Source: Lentisphaera araneosa HTCC2155
GTDB taxonomy: Bacteria; Verrucomicrobiota; Lentisphaeria; Lentisphaerales; Lentisphaeraceae
DNA: 64,000 bases
Assembly (NCBI RefSeq): GCF_000170755.1
Contig: NZ_ABCK01000014.1
Span: 1-64,000, forward strand
Direction: 5' to 3'
Shown: positions 35,003-44,549 of the stretch, one piece after another
How the letters are laid out: each line of letters opens with the position of its first letter
How positions within the stretch are numbered: the first letter of the stretch is position 1
The notes under the pieces: model-generated
What the model saw: the letters and a program-made list of their open reading frames with translations, nothing else
What the model was told of the DNA's origin: nothing
Databases searched by the model: none
Program-made: the position numbers and the translations under genes

Positions 35003-36984
35003 TAATACAGCTTTTCTTTGAGTTCTTTAATTTTATCTCTTAATTCAGCGGCGCGTTCAAATTCCAAAGCTTCTGCAGCCTTAATCATTTCATTCTTTAA
35101 ATCACGTAAAAGCTCTTCACTAATATCTTCTTCACGGAGCTCGAGGATAGACTCTTTTTTATTTTTACGCTTACCGGGAACGCTACTGCCTCCTGAGAAT
35201 AAACTTTCCTGCTCTTTACGAATAATTGTTTGAGGAGTTATGCCATGCTCCTCATTATATTGCATTTGCTTCTCACGTCTCTTGCCCGTTTCATCGAGAA
35301 AACGTCGCATACTCCCAGTCATTGTATCGGCATAAAGAATACAAGAACCATTGGCATTTCGAGCGGCACGGCCAGCGATCTGCAAAAGAGCCGTAGTCGA
35401 ACGTAAAAAACCTTCTTTGTCTGCATCGAGAACGGCTACTAAAGAAACCTCAGGTAAGTCCATACCTTCTCGCAGTAGATTAATACCAATTACCACATCA
35501 ATCTCTCCCGAACGAAGTTCCCGCAAGATTTCAATTCTTTCAATTGTGTCAATCCCCGAGTGAATATAGGTACATTTAACTCCTAGATCCTGTAAATAAT
35601 CACTTAGATCTTCTGAAGTCTTCTTGGTCAAACAAGTCACAATAACGCGCTCATTCTTTTTCGAGCGATCCCTTATTTCGGCAAGCAAATCATCCACTTG
35701 CCCTTTAAGAGGACGAATTTCTACGACTGGATCCACTAAGCCCGTAGGACGTACAACTAACTCAACGACATCCGAACTCTTATCAATTTCATAATTTGCG
35801 GGAGTCGCAGAAACAAAAACTGTCTGTCCCATTTTTGCCTCAAATTCCTCAAATTTCATCGGACGGTTATCCAATGCGGAAGGTAAACGAAAGCCGTGTT
35901 CAACGAGGCTTGATTTACGACTTTTATCGCCGTTATACATCGCTCTAAATTGTGGGATGGTGACGTGACTCTCATCGACAATAGTTAAATAATCATCGGG
36001 GAAAAAATCGATCAATGTAAAAGGGCGTGAACCAATCGGCCGTCCCGTGACGTAACGTGAGTAGTTCTCAATACCTTGGCAATAACCAAGCTCAGCAACC
36101 ATTTCCATATCGTAATTGGTGCGTTGGTAAATTCGTTGTGCTTCAACCAATTTGCCCTCATTCTCAAATTTCGACACTTGATCATCGAGCTCTTCAAGAA
36201 CTTGTGGCACCATCTTCTCTAAGCGATCTTTCGATGTGGCAAAGTGTGATGCAGGGAAAATAAGTGTATGTGACATGCCTTCTAAGACATTGTGATTCAA
36301 TTCATCTCGTAAACTGATCTCATCTATTTCGTCACCAAAAAACTCTATCCGAATATAATCGTCTTTGTATGAAGGAAAAATATTGACCACATCACCGCTG
36401 ACCGAAAATTCACCGCGACTCGGAGCCGTATCATTGCGTTCATAGCGGCTCTCAATTAATAAGTGTATGAGTTCGTCGCGATCCATTTCATCTCCCACAG
36501 CAAGCTTCACACTCATGCGCGTTAGCATTTCTGGATCACCTAAGCCATAGATACAAGACACAGAGGCAATCACTATCACATCCCTTCGCTCGAGTAAGGA
36601 ACAGGTAGCGGAAAGACGGAATTTCTCAATTTCATCATTTACGGAACTATCTTTGGCAATATAAGTATCCGTTTGCGGGATATAGGCTTCGGGTTGGTAA
36701 TAATCAAAGTAAGAGACAAAATACTCAACTCGATTCTTTGGAAAGAAATGCTTAAACTCACTAAAGAGCTGTGCCGCTAAAGTTTTATTTTGAGCCAGTA
36801 TCAAAACGGGGCGCCCAGCCTGTTCTACGATGTTGGCCACAGTAAAAGTCTTACCCGAACCAGTAACACCAAGGAGCGTTTGAAACTGCTGACTAGACTC
36901 AAGTCCCGAGAGCAATTTCTTTATGGCTTCAGGTTGATCCCCTGCGGGTTCAAAATCTGACTTTAACTGATAGGGAACTTCCAT
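35002..36984 (-). CDS. uvrB: Excinuclease ABC subunit B
   Basis: I take the ATG at 36984 (660 aa, MEVPYQLKSDFEPAGDQPEA), one base past the preceding stop, rather than an ATG 12 codons upstream, because all UvrB proteins begin here. Seen: Walker A GVTGSGKT (39-46), the beta-hairpin region YFDYYQPEAYIPQTDTYI, DESHVTIPQ (Walker B), helicase motifs VFVSATPANYEID, REGMDLPEVSLVAVLDADK and QIAGRAARNANG, and a C-terminal UVR motif FERAAELRDKIKEL that binds UvrC. It verifies damage in nucleotide excision repair after loading by UvrA. uvrA and uvrC are not in the window. Confidence 0.98.
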   Translation of the reverse strand: MEVPYQLKSDFEPAGDQPEAIKKLLSGLESSQQFQTLLGVTGSGKTFTVANIVEQAGRPVLILAQNKTLAAQLFSEFKHFFPKNRVEYFVSYFDYYQPEAYIPQTDTYIAKDSSVNDEIEKFRLSATCSLLERRDVIVIASVSCIYGLGDPEMLTRMSVKLAVGDEMDRDELIHLLIESRYERNDTAPSRGEFSVSGDVVNIFPSYKDDYIRIEFFGDEIDEISLRDELNHNVLEGMSHTLIFPASHFATSKDRLEKMVPQVLEELDDQVSKFENEGKLVEAQRIYQRTNYDMEMVAELGYCQGIENYSRYVTGRPIGSRPFTLIDFFPDDYLTIVDESHVTIPQFRAMYNGDKSRKSSLVEHGFRLPSALDNRPMKFEEFEAKMGQTVFVSATPANYEIDKSSDVVELVVRPTGLVDPVVEIRPLKGQVDDLLAEIRDRSKKNERVIVTCLTKKTSEDLSDYLQDLGVKCTYIHSGIDTIERIEILRELRSGEIDVVIGINLLREGMDLPEVSLVAVLDADKEGFLRSTTALLQIAGRAARNANGSCILYADTMTGSMRRFLDETGKRREKQMQYNEEHGITPQTIIRKEQESLFSGGSSVPGKRKNKKESILELREEDISEELLRDLKNEMIKAAEALEFERAAELRDKIKELKEKLY

Positions 36985-36985
36985 A

Positions 36986-38260
36986 TTACTTTTTAAAGCT
37001 TCTCCACATCCAGTACACAATCAAGTAATCCACACCAGTGAAGCACTTATTCCCTGTGGAATTAAAATTGCCATCTAAGCGCAATTGATTATGCTTCCAC
37101 TCTATAGACTTGTATGGGCGTGCATAAACGGGAACAAACTCAGTAGCTTCCTCTCTAGCTTCTAACTTAACGTATGACCCCATTTTGCTCGCCGTATCTA
37201 GTGAACCTAAGGTGGGGTATTGACGTAAATCCAAGGGGAATGTTTCAAGGTTCTGCATCACTATCACATCGACTTCGTCAAGATCATAAACACCAATACC
37301 ATGGCCCACTAATTTGGAAAAAGGATTGTTTTGATTGCTATAAAACTTCTCAAGATTCTCAAAGCTTTTTTTGTAAAAATCTGATTTTGATGCCGTGAAG
37401 CCATTATAGATCTTCAAGTAATTTAACCACGAACTCGAGTGTGTCGGAAACTCTAAATTAAAACTTCTGTAAGCTTGTCTTTGTACAAAATATGGATAAG
37501 ACAAGTGCTCTAACTGAAGGTAGATCAGTTCTAACTCTGCACGTAAATTACCTCCAAAACAACGACGACCTAAATCAATCATAGATATCATGGACAAACG
37601 ACGATTGTTGTACACTTGCCAGGAGTTGGGTTTTAAATCACTATAGGGAACTTCAACATCGTTTTGATCATGCAGTGTGAAATTATTCTTCATAAAGTGT
37701 TTAAAGATTATTTTTAGATGATCTTTAACATCCTCTCTCAGCTGAGGTACTTTATCGTATACAATTTGATAAGCAAAAAACAACTGTACATACACATTTT
37801 CATGACATTCGTTATTTAAGATCAAAGTTTTTTCTTCATCGTAACGAACTTTCACGGGTAAATAACCGTCCATACCATTGGCCTCATCGACCTGAATAAA
37901 ACTATGAAAAAGTTGCTTCACAAATGCAAGATCTTTTTCATCTTTCGTGACATCATATTTAAACGCCATGGCGGCGAGTAAATGACAATTAAGATCCACT
38001 CTTAATTCATCCCCAACCTTCTCTCCATAATACTTGGGAATCATTGCCAAGCCCATGGGCATATTCTTTTTTATCTTCGTCTCAAAGAAATCAGCTTTAT
38101 CTTCCAGAGAATTCTCTTCGGCTTCTTTCTTGAGCACTTCACGTCTATCAACAAACTTTTCTTGCTCAACACTTAACTGATCCGCTTCATAATGATCAGC
38201 TGGATCCATAACTTGGCACCCAACGAGAAGGAATAATAATAATAAAATTAGGTAAGGCAT
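36986..38260 (-). CDS. Lipoprotein of unknown function, probably alpha/alpha-barrel
   Basis: The 424-aa protein has a lipoprotein signal (MPYLILLLLFLLVGC, Cys15). A charged linker follows, then a helix-rich body: LLAAMAFKYDVTKDEKDLAF, HENVYVQLFFAYQIVYDKV, SSWLNYLKIYNGFTA. The pattern suggests an alpha/alpha-toroid such as seen in polysaccharide-active proteins, but no family was recognised. It stops one base before uvrB in the same operon; co-transcription with DNA repair seems incidental. Confidence 0.82.
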   Translation of the reverse strand: MPYLILLLLFLLVGCQVMDPADHYEADQLSVEQEKFVDRREVLKKEAEENSLEDKADFFETKIKKNMPMGLAMIPKYYGEKVGDELRVDLNCHLLAAMAFKYDVTKDEKDLAFVKQLFHSFIQVDEANGMDGYLPVKVRYDEEKTLILNNECHENVYVQLFFAYQIVYDKVPQLREDVKDHLKIIFKHFMKNNFTLHDQNDVEVPYSDLKPNSWQVYNNRRLSMISMIDLGRRCFGGNLRAELELIYLQLEHLSYPYFVQRQAYRSFNLEFPTHSSSWLNYLKIYNGFTASKSDFYKKSFENLEKFYSNQNNPFSKLVGHGIGVYDLDEVDVIVMQNLETFPLDLRQYPTLGSLDTASKMGSYVKLEAREEATEFVPVYARPYKSIEWKHNQLRLDGNFNSTGNKCFTGVDYLIVYWMWRSFKK

Positions 38261-38293
38261 ATAAAACTCACTTTTTTCTTAACATACTGGCTA

Positions 38294-38968
38294 TTACTTG
38301 TTTTCTGAAGCTTCTTGCTCTAGAGCTTTCTCTTTGGCACGATCCAAAACTTTTCTGACTTCTTTAGCGACTTCAATATTAAACTTCTTGTCTTCAATTT
38401 GACTAATATCAGCGGCCTCTTTCATGATATTGACCGCTTCAAGTAATTCTTCATTTGTGAGTTCTTGTTTAAACTCACTTTTATCACCTTGTTTGACACT
38501 AATAATATTCATAATGTCGTCAAGATTTTGATTGAAATATTCTATTTTATCATTGATTAAACCCCAACGGTAACGACTTAAGTTCTTCAAGAGCTCATCT
38601 TTTTCTTCGTGTGGTAAGTCGGCATCTTTCAAATACGCCGTTTCAAAAAAACGTAAGCCCAAGGCTGGAAGTAAACCACTCTCACTGAAGCTCGCGAGCA
38701 TCGCTCTGAATTCATCATTAGTAATTTTACCATCTTTCACATCTTCAGTTATTTCATCAAGAATGACCATGAGCTCCTTTTTATCTTGTTCTGATAGCTG
38801 CGTTTTGTTGATTATCTTCCCTGCAATTGACTGTGCAACTTCTGCCGTGATACTATTTACATTATTTATGGCATACCACACACCCAAAGCTCCTAAGATA
38901 ATAAAACCCAAGCAACCTATGCCTAAAATTTTAAGAAAGGAACTCGATTCTTCTTCTTGTTTTTCCAT
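38294..38968 (-). CDS. Single-pass membrane protein of unknown function
   Basis: I choose the ATG at 38968 (224 aa), which has AGGAG eight bases upstream, over an ATG 19 codons earlier that lacks one. A single membrane helix lies at about 10-33 (FLKILGIGCLGFIILGALGVW). The rest is charged, helical and acidic (DKKELMVILDEITEDVKDGK; ILTNEELLEAVNIMKEA-like repeats) and ends EQEASENK. The segment DEITEDVKDGKITNDEF resembles an EF-hand loop only loosely. It is the first gene of the uvrB operon, divergent from the epimerase-like gene by 91 bases. Confidence 0.8.
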   Translation of the reverse strand: MEKQEEESSSFLKILGIGCLGFIILGALGVWYAINNVNSITAEVAQSIAGKIINKTQLSEQDKKELMVILDEITEDVKDGKITNDEFRAMLASFSESGLLPALGLRFFETAYLKDADLPHEEKDELLKNLSRYRWGLINDKIEYFNQNLDDIMNIISVKQGDKSEFKQELTNEELLEAVNIMKEAADISQIEDKKFNIEVAKEVRKVLDRAKEKALEQEASENK

Positions 38969-39059
38969 TATATGGTCTCCTATTGACGTTATATGGGAAA
39001 CTGGTTCTTTTAGATCGTTTTTCAACTCTCTTTATAATAAAAAAAACTGAAGAAAGCTC

Positions 39060-39779
39060 ATGTACGATTATCTCATCCTTGGAAATGGCTATTGTGGTTC
39101 ACGTCTAATTAAAAAAAGCCCCAATGCAATTGTCACTAGCCGACAGCCTAAATCAAAGAACATCATTCACTTTGATCTAAATGATCAGAGTACATGGCAG
39201 AACCTGCCTAAATCAAAAACTATTATCTGGACTTTTGCCTGCAAAAATGAAGAAGTAGAATTTGCTCTTTATAAGCATTTAAAAAAAATCACTGAGCAAA
39301 TCATTATTTACTCCACTACCTCGGTGTATAAACATGAATTCGATAATCAAGTGATCACAGAGTCGTCCGAACTCGATTTCACTAAGCCTAGATTAGTTGC
39401 TGAAGAAAGACTCCGTTCATTGGGTGCTAATATCTTCACACTTTGCGGTATATTTGGCCCCAAAAGAGATCCAAAAAATTGGTTACTAAAAGGCCTCATC
39501 AAAAACCCAAATAAAACGGTTAACCTCATCCATGTCAATGACATCGTTACTCTCACTTTAGAGCTGGCTGACTTAGGTTTAAAATCCAAAAGAATTAACC
39601 TTTGCACTGGTGAAAGTGACTCCTGGGAAACACTTGCAAAACACTATAAATTTGAATTCCCACAAGATCTCAAAGCTGAATCAATCAGCCGAAAAATAAT
39701 TAAAAGTGAACTCTTAGTAGCTTTATTGAAGAAAAATCATTCTTTTTTACGAGCCACCGACTTTTCAAGCTTAAGTTGA
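39060..39779 (+). CDS. NAD(P)-dependent epimerase-like SDR protein
   Basis: The 239-aa protein has a Rossmann start YLILGNGYCGSRLIKKS (modified GxGxxG), IIYSTTSVY where SDR enzymes keep the Ser-Thr of the active site, and LCGIFGPKRDP typical of nucleoside-diphosphate-sugar epimerases. The Tyr-X3-Lys motif is replaced (YSTTSVYKHE), and the protein is shorter than usual, similar to the YeeZ subgroup. Cytosolic. Substrate unknown. It is 45-60 bases ahead of the next gene on the same strand. Confidence 0.82.
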   Translation: MYDYLILGNGYCGSRLIKKSPNAIVTSRQPKSKNIIHFDLNDQSTWQNLPKSKTIIWTFACKNEEVEFALYKHLKKITEQIIIYSTTSVYKHEFDNQVITESSELDFTKPRLVAEERLRSLGANIFTLCGIFGPKRDPKNWLLKGLIKNPNKTVNLIHVNDIVTLTLELADLGLKSKRINLCTGESDSWETLAKHYKFEFPQDLKAESISRKIIKSELLVALLKKNHSFLRATDFSSLS

Positions 39780-39836
39780 TCTTGCGTAGCTGAAAAAACT
39801 ATGTAAACTTTTTAGTATAACTACGTGGAGTGTTTT

Positions 39837-40763
39837 TTGAGACTTATTTTATTCTCAGTTTTATTAATTTATACAACTTGTTTTGCGCAAGAGCCGCCGA
39901 AGACATTTAAAGTCCCTGTGAGCAATAGCATCGAAATCGATGGCTCAATTCAGGAGTGGAAGGCTATTCCATACCTCAGTCAAAACTTTGGTATAAACTT
40001 AAAACCTCCGTACACCGACGTCATGTCAATTAAAATGGCGATGGACAAAGAAGCTCTCTACCTTTTACTCAATACAAAAAACCATGTAGGTGCTATTAAA
40101 AATGAAGCCTTCTTAAAAATTGTTTTTGATATTGATAACAATAAAAAAACGGGCTCTGATGAAAACCTACGTTTAAACAAATACGTAAAAGCTCCTGGTT
40201 TTGAATATGTAATCCCTTTTAAACTTAACAACAAAGCGGTTCCCTACTACGACATTTACGACATAAGTAAAAAGGGGCAAAACCCAAGACAGGTAATCTC
40301 CTATTCAGCAGATAGTGCCATGAATGCTTCAACAGGCAATTATATGGAAATTAAAATCCCCTTCAAGCACATTTTAAAAGATGAGCATACCATTTCGAGA
40401 ATTATTTTTTCCGAAGTCGGTCAACAAAATGATTGGAAAAACCCAAAATCATACCTAAAAAAAAGTATTGATTTCTCAGATCGTAATAAAAAAGATGTTG
40501 TGAGCATTGAAGAAAAACTTGAACTTGAAGAAAAGCTCAATGACGGATCCTCCGTTGGCTGGATAGTCATTTTTGGCTTTGGTCTTGCTCTTATGTGGCC
40601 CGCAATGGCAATTTGCCAAAAAGCAGGCTTCCCCACTTCACGTGCAGCACTTTGTCTCATCCCCGCAATTGGACCTTTTATTTTTATGTGGGGAATTTGT
40701 TTTAATGAGTGGAAGCTCCACTCTATTTTCTGCGCTAATGAAGAAGATTCCGAAGATGAGTAA
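39837..40763 (+). CDS. Exported CBM9-like domain protein with C-terminal membrane module
   Basis: The start is uncertain: GTG at 39825 overlaps the only Shine-Dalgarno-like GGAG (39827-39830), whereas TTG at 39837 lies six bases after it and opens a clean signal peptide (MRLILFSVLLIYTTCFAQ). I take TTG (308 aa). Residues about 25-215 look like a DOMON/CBM9-type sandwich (SIEIDGSIQEWKAIPYLSQ; LKIVFDIDNNKKTGSDE; MEIKIPFKHIL). The last 75 residues are a membrane module, CQKAGFPTSRAALCLIPAIG then PFIFMWGICFNEWKLH, repeated in the next gene, which overlaps this one by eight bases (ATGAGTAA). Confidence 0.83.
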   Translation: MRLILFSVLLIYTTCFAQEPPKTFKVPVSNSIEIDGSIQEWKAIPYLSQNFGINLKPPYTDVMSIKMAMDKEALYLLLNTKNHVGAIKNEAFLKIVFDIDNNKKTGSDENLRLNKYVKAPGFEYVIPFKLNNKAVPYYDIYDISKKGQNPRQVISYSADSAMNASTGNYMEIKIPFKHILKDEHTISRIIFSEVGQQNDWKNPKSYLKKSIDFSDRNKKDVVSIEEKLELEEKLNDGSSVGWIVIFGFGLALMWPAMAICQKAGFPTSRAALCLIPAIGPFIFMWGICFNEWKLHSIFCANEEDSEDE

Positions 40764-41076
40764 TATATTTCAAATGCATGACTTTGTTACGGTCTCCAGC
40801 TCGATCGACCTCCTCCCTGTCAACCCTGCACAGTGGGCACCCTGGATCATCCTCATAGGTTTAACCTTTAGCCTTTTCTTCCTATCATCGGTAGTATGTA
40901 AAAAAACAGGCCTACCTACGTCAAAAGCAACTATTTGTCTTCTACCTATTATAGGTCCCTTTATTTTCTTCTGGTCCTTAGCTTTCTCAGCTTGGCCCAT
41001 ACATGAAAAGCTTCCAGAAGAGGAAGAAGAAGAAAATAAAAAAAGCAAAAAAAATAAAAGAGGCAGAAAAGCCTAA
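40756..41076 (+). CDS. Small two-helix membrane protein sharing a module with the preceding gene
   Basis: ATG at 40756 overlaps the upstream stop, giving 106 aa; a longer reading from 40573 is just the upstream gene in another frame. Two membrane helices: WIILIGLTFSLFFLSSVV and ICLLPIIGPFIFFWSLAF. The segment CKKTGLPTSKATICLLPIIG is clearly homologous to CQKAGFPTSRAALCLIPAIG in the preceding protein. A strongly charged tail (EEEEEENKKSKKNKRGRKA) should face the cytoplasm. Function unknown; the coupling suggests that the two membrane modules work together. Confidence 0.85.
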   Translation: MSNIFQMHDFVTVSSSIDLLPVNPAQWAPWIILIGLTFSLFFLSSVVCKKTGLPTSKATICLLPIIGPFIFFWSLAFSAWPIHEKLPEEEEEENKKSKKNKRGRKA

Positions 41077-41357
41077 TCAATTATAGTTTTAATACTATTT
41101 TTTGCTTAATCAAATCACTACAACTCCAGTTTATCTCACTTAAGTATCCTATAAATCAAACATAGAATACAGCTTTGCTATTGCCTCTAAAATTACTATA
41201 AATTAAACTCAAAATGAGTTTTTTAGTGATAAACACGCTATAGAAAGATTATCTTAATACCAAAAAATACAATTTTTTAAACTAAAAACATCTTGACTAT
41301 AGATATTTAATATGATATATATTGACATCTCTCATTAATTCACTTAAGGAAAAGAAC

Positions 41358-42635
41358 ATGAACCTCATTCACGATCGACGCAATTTCCTCAAAGGCAGCT
41401 CTGCCTTACTCGCCTCTAGCCTAACTGCTTCATCTGCACTTGCAGACACAAAGCCTTCGCAAAAAACTCTCAAAGTCGCATTAATTGGTTGTGGCGGCCG
41501 TGGTTCAGGTGCTGCCAATCAAATCCTTAAAGTCGATAATAATATTCAGCTCGTTGCCTTAGCTGACCTCTTTCCCGATAAGGTTGATTCTGCAAAAAAA
41601 CGTTTTGCTCGCTTGGGTGACAAAGTACAATTGTCTGACGACACTTGTTTCTCAGGTTTTGATGCCTACAAAAAAGTCATGGCCATGCCAGAAGTTGATA
41701 TCGTACTTCTCGCAACGCCTCCTCATTTCCGTCCTATGCATATGGAAGCCGCCGTAGATGCAGGTAAACACATCTTTGCAGAAAAGCCTTTAGCTTGTGA
41801 TCCAGCTGGCTTAAAAAAGGCTGCCGAAGCTATCCGTAAATGTGAAGAAAAGGGACTCTACTTCCTTTGTGGTTTTTGCTATCGTTTTGATGGCCCAAAA
41901 GTTGAGACCATGAAGCAAATCAAAGAAGGGATCATTGGTGACATCATCAATATCCAAACTTCTTATAATGCGGGTGGCTTATGGCATCGTGGACGCAAAG
42001 AAGATTGGACTGATATGGAATGGCAAATGCGTAACTGGCTCTACTTCACCTGGCTCTCTGGTGACCACATCGTTGAACAAGCCATCCATAGCATTGATAA
42101 AATGCAGTGGCTTGCAGGAGATGACGACATCAAATCGGTAAACGCCATGGGTGGTCGTCAATCGAGAACAGATGCCAAATACGGTAATATTTATGACAAT
42201 TTTAGCGTTAATTATGAATTCCAAAACGGTATCACGGGTAACTTCACTTGCCGTCAGCAATCAGGTGCTGACCGATACGTTGGTGACATTGCCTATGGCA
42301 CAAAAGGTAAGGTCGATTTTCAACGTGCTCGTATCTACAACTCAAAAGGTGAGCAAATCTGGGCAGCCAAAGGTAAATTTGAACAGATGCACCAACACGA
42401 ACAACGTGTTTTAGTCGAGCATCTACGAGCTGGAAAATATTTTAACAACGGCAAAGAATCTATTAAAAGTTGTGGTTTAGGCATCTTAGGCCGCATGTCG
42501 GGCTATACGGGCAAGAAACTTACCTGGGATCAACTGATGAATTCCAAAGAAGACTTAAGTCCAAGTGCTTATTCTTTCGATACGCCAATTTCTGTAGCTC
42601 CAGTTGCTAAACCTGGCATTACAAAATTTATTTAG
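41358..42635 (+). CDS. Tat-exported Gfo/Idh/MocA-family oxidoreductase
   Basis: I choose the ATG at 41358 (425 aa), with AAGGA nine bases upstream, since it opens a Tat signal (HDRRNFLKGSSALLASSLTA). The Rossmann domain starts LKVALIGCGGRGSGAANQIL, followed by VDIVLLATPPHFRPMHMEAA and HIFAEKPLACDP with the family Glu-Lys-Pro. The substrate domain contains SGDHIVEQAIHSIDKMQWL. Such proteins oxidise or reduce sugars with NAD(P) and in the PVC group are often exported folded. It is seven bases ahead of an exported sugar isomerase, so the two probably act on the same carbohydrate. Confidence 0.93.
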   Translation: MNLIHDRRNFLKGSSALLASSLTASSALADTKPSQKTLKVALIGCGGRGSGAANQILKVDNNIQLVALADLFPDKVDSAKKRFARLGDKVQLSDDTCFSGFDAYKKVMAMPEVDIVLLATPPHFRPMHMEAAVDAGKHIFAEKPLACDPAGLKKAAEAIRKCEEKGLYFLCGFCYRFDGPKVETMKQIKEGIIGDIINIQTSYNAGGLWHRGRKEDWTDMEWQMRNWLYFTWLSGDHIVEQAIHSIDKMQWLAGDDDIKSVNAMGGRQSRTDAKYGNIYDNFSVNYEFQNGITGNFTCRQQSGADRYVGDIAYGTKGKVDFQRARIYNSKGEQIWAAKGKFEQMHQHEQRVLVEHLRAGKYFNNGKESIKSCGLGILGRMSGYTGKKLTWDQLMNSKEDLSPSAYSFDTPISVAPVAKPGITKFI

Positions 42636-42642
42636 GTCACCG

Positions 42643-43503
42643 ATGAAAAAACTAAGCTTATTATTAACTTGTCTTTTTTTAAGTTTTTCTGCTTCTGCCG
42701 AAAAGCTGGACATCAAATTTGCTCTCAAATATGGCATGATTAAGGAAAAGGGCTTGTCCGTTCAGGAAAAGTTCCAACTCGTCAAGGACCTCGGTTACGA
42801 TGGTATTGAAGTTAATGCCCCAAGTGGAAACCGAGAACAATTAAAAGCCGCGAGTGAAGCAACCGGGCTTCCCATTCACGGCGTTGTGTGTAGCACTCAT
42901 TGGAAACTTCAACTTTCAGACCCCAGCCCAGAAATTAGAGCTAAAGGCTTAGAGGGATTTAAGCAAGCCATTAAAGATGCCAAGTTTTATGGTGCTAGTT
43001 CAGTCCTCCTCGTTCCAGGAAAAGTTCGCAAAGGAACCTCTTTTCAAGAATGCTGGGATCGCAGTATTGCTGAAATAAAAAAAGCTCTCCCCCTTGCCAA
43101 AGAACTCGGAATCAATATCCTTCTAGAAAATGTATGGAATGATTTCCTCACAAGGCCAGAAGACACCCTTAAGTACATCAATGAACTTGAAGCTGAACGC
43201 GTGGGCTCCTATTTCGATATAGGCAATACGGTACGCTACAATCCACCAGCTTCATGGCCTCCCGTCCTTGGCAATAAGATCATGAAACTCGACGTAAAGC
43301 CCTACTTACTTCAGCCCGAAGGCGGAAATGTGTGGAAAGGCTTCAAAGCAAAAATTGGCCAAGACAGCAATGATTGGCCCGCCGTGTGCAAAGCTTTGAA
43401 AGAAATCAATTACTCAGGCTGGGCAACAGCTGAAGTCGGTGGTGGAGATAAAAAACGCTTAAAAGAGATTCTCACTAACATGAGAAAAGTTTTTTCTCAT
43501 TAA
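42643..43503 (+). CDS. Exported sugar phosphate isomerase/epimerase-like TIM barrel
   Basis: The ATG at 42643 (286 aa) gives the signal peptide MKKLSLLLTCLFLSFSASA; a longer frame inside the preceding gene is rejected. The body is an AP-endonuclease-2-type xylose-isomerase-like barrel: FQLVKDLGYDGIEVNAPSG, HGVVCSTHWKL, LGINILLENVWNDFL (metal-binding Glu), VGSYFDIGNTVRY and GWATAEVGGGD (metal Glu/His positions). It probably epimerises or isomerises a sugar made or used by the upstream Gfo/Idh oxidoreductase. Substrate unknown. Confidence 0.92.
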   Translation: MKKLSLLLTCLFLSFSASAEKLDIKFALKYGMIKEKGLSVQEKFQLVKDLGYDGIEVNAPSGNREQLKAASEATGLPIHGVVCSTHWKLQLSDPSPEIRAKGLEGFKQAIKDAKFYGASSVLLVPGKVRKGTSFQECWDRSIAEIKKALPLAKELGINILLENVWNDFLTRPEDTLKYINELEAERVGSYFDIGNTVRYNPPASWPPVLGNKIMKLDVKPYLLQPEGGNVWKGFKAKIGQDSNDWPAVCKALKEINYSGWATAEVGGGDKKRLKEILTNMRKVFSH

Positions 43504-43589
43504 TTGTTAGGAAATCAACGATTAATCGCAAGATTTTTATAAGGATGCGAATCTAAGAACTATATTGATAAAAAATTTTGGAGCCGACA

Positions 43590-44549
43590 ATGAAACTATT
43601 AGCACTTTTTGCTTGCTTTTTATTCTCGGTTCATGCTGACCTTCAGCCACATAATTTTACTAGCCGCCAAATGGGCTGTGATTTTCGCGTAATGATCTAT
43701 TCAGAAAATGCGGATCTCGCAAAACGAGCCGCAGAAAAGGCTTTCGCAAGAATTTTAGAGATCAATCAAGCCTGCAGTGATTACTTAGTCAAAAGTGAGG
43801 TCAACTCTCTTTCGGCAAGTCACCAAGAATGGTTTCCATTAAGTGAGGATTTGTTCACTGTTCTCGATTATTCACTCAACTTATCAGAGCAAAGTTCAGG
43901 TGCTTTTGATATCACTTGTGGCCCCCTCACCCGCATGTGGCGCAAAGCGCGCTTCATGAAAAAAATCCCTTCAGACAAAGAAATTGCCCGCAATCTAGAG
44001 CGTTGCGGATACCGCAAAATTGAATTAAAAGATCAACAGGCAAAACTCTTAGCACCTCAAATGAAAATCGATTTAGGAGCAGTTGCCAAAGGTTATGCCA
44101 TTGACGAAGCCATGAAGGTCTTAAAACGTAACTCGATTCAACACGCAATGATTGATGCTTCTGGGGATCTCTTGATGACGGCTCACCCAACAGGAAAGTG
44201 GACCATTTATTTAAGTGATCGCAATCATTCCATAAATAATGAATATATCCAAATCAAACAAGGTGCCCTCGCCACCTCGGGCAGTTCTCTACAGAACCTC
44301 AAAAAAGACGGCAAGACTTACTCCCATATTATAGATCCAAGAACGGGAAGAGCCTTAACTCAGAATCAACGTGTCTCGGTTTTTGCGGAGTCCGCAATGG
44401 AGGCCGATGCCCTCGCCTCAAGTTTTAGTGTGCTCAACTTCCAAGAAAACTCTCTACTGTTAAAAAATTGCGGAGTCCGCATTAATAACGGCAATTCAAT
44501 TCATCAATCTAAAAACTTCCCAACTGTTTATTCTGGAGACAAACTATGA
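43590..44549 (+). CDS. apbE: FAD:protein FMN transferase ApbE
   Basis: ATG at 43590 (319 aa) is preferred to a TTG four codons upstream because GGAG lies seven bases before it and it starts a signal peptide (MKLLALFACFLFSVHA). ApbE family features: MGCDFRVMIY, SGAFDITCGPLTRMWRKA, MKIDLGAVAKGYAID, MIDASGDLLM, SHIIDPRTGRAL and the Mg-binding SAMEADALASS. ApbE uses FAD to attach FMN covalently to a Ser/Thr of periplasmic or membrane flavoproteins such as Rnf/Nqr subunits; no acceptor is encoded here. Stop overlaps the next start by ATGA. Confidence 0.94.
   Translation: MKLLALFACFLFSVHADLQPHNFTSRQMGCDFRVMIYSENADLAKRAAEKAFARILEINQACSDYLVKSEVNSLSASHQEWFPLSEDLFTVLDYSLNLSEQSSGAFDITCGPLTRMWRKARFMKKIPSDKEIARNLERCGYRKIELKDQQAKLLAPQMKIDLGAVAKGYAIDEAMKVLKRNSIQHAMIDASGDLLMTAHPTGKWTIYLSDRNHSINNEYIQIKQGALATSGSSLQNLKKDGKTYSHIIDPRTGRALTQNQRVSVFAESAMEADALASSFSVLNFQENSLLLKNCGVRINNGNSIHQSKNFPTVYSGDKL

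Noticed and set aside
40573-40755. 61-codon N-terminal extension of the small membrane protein
   Set aside because: It is the preceding gene read in another frame; the ATG at 40756 with stop-start overlap explains the gene better.
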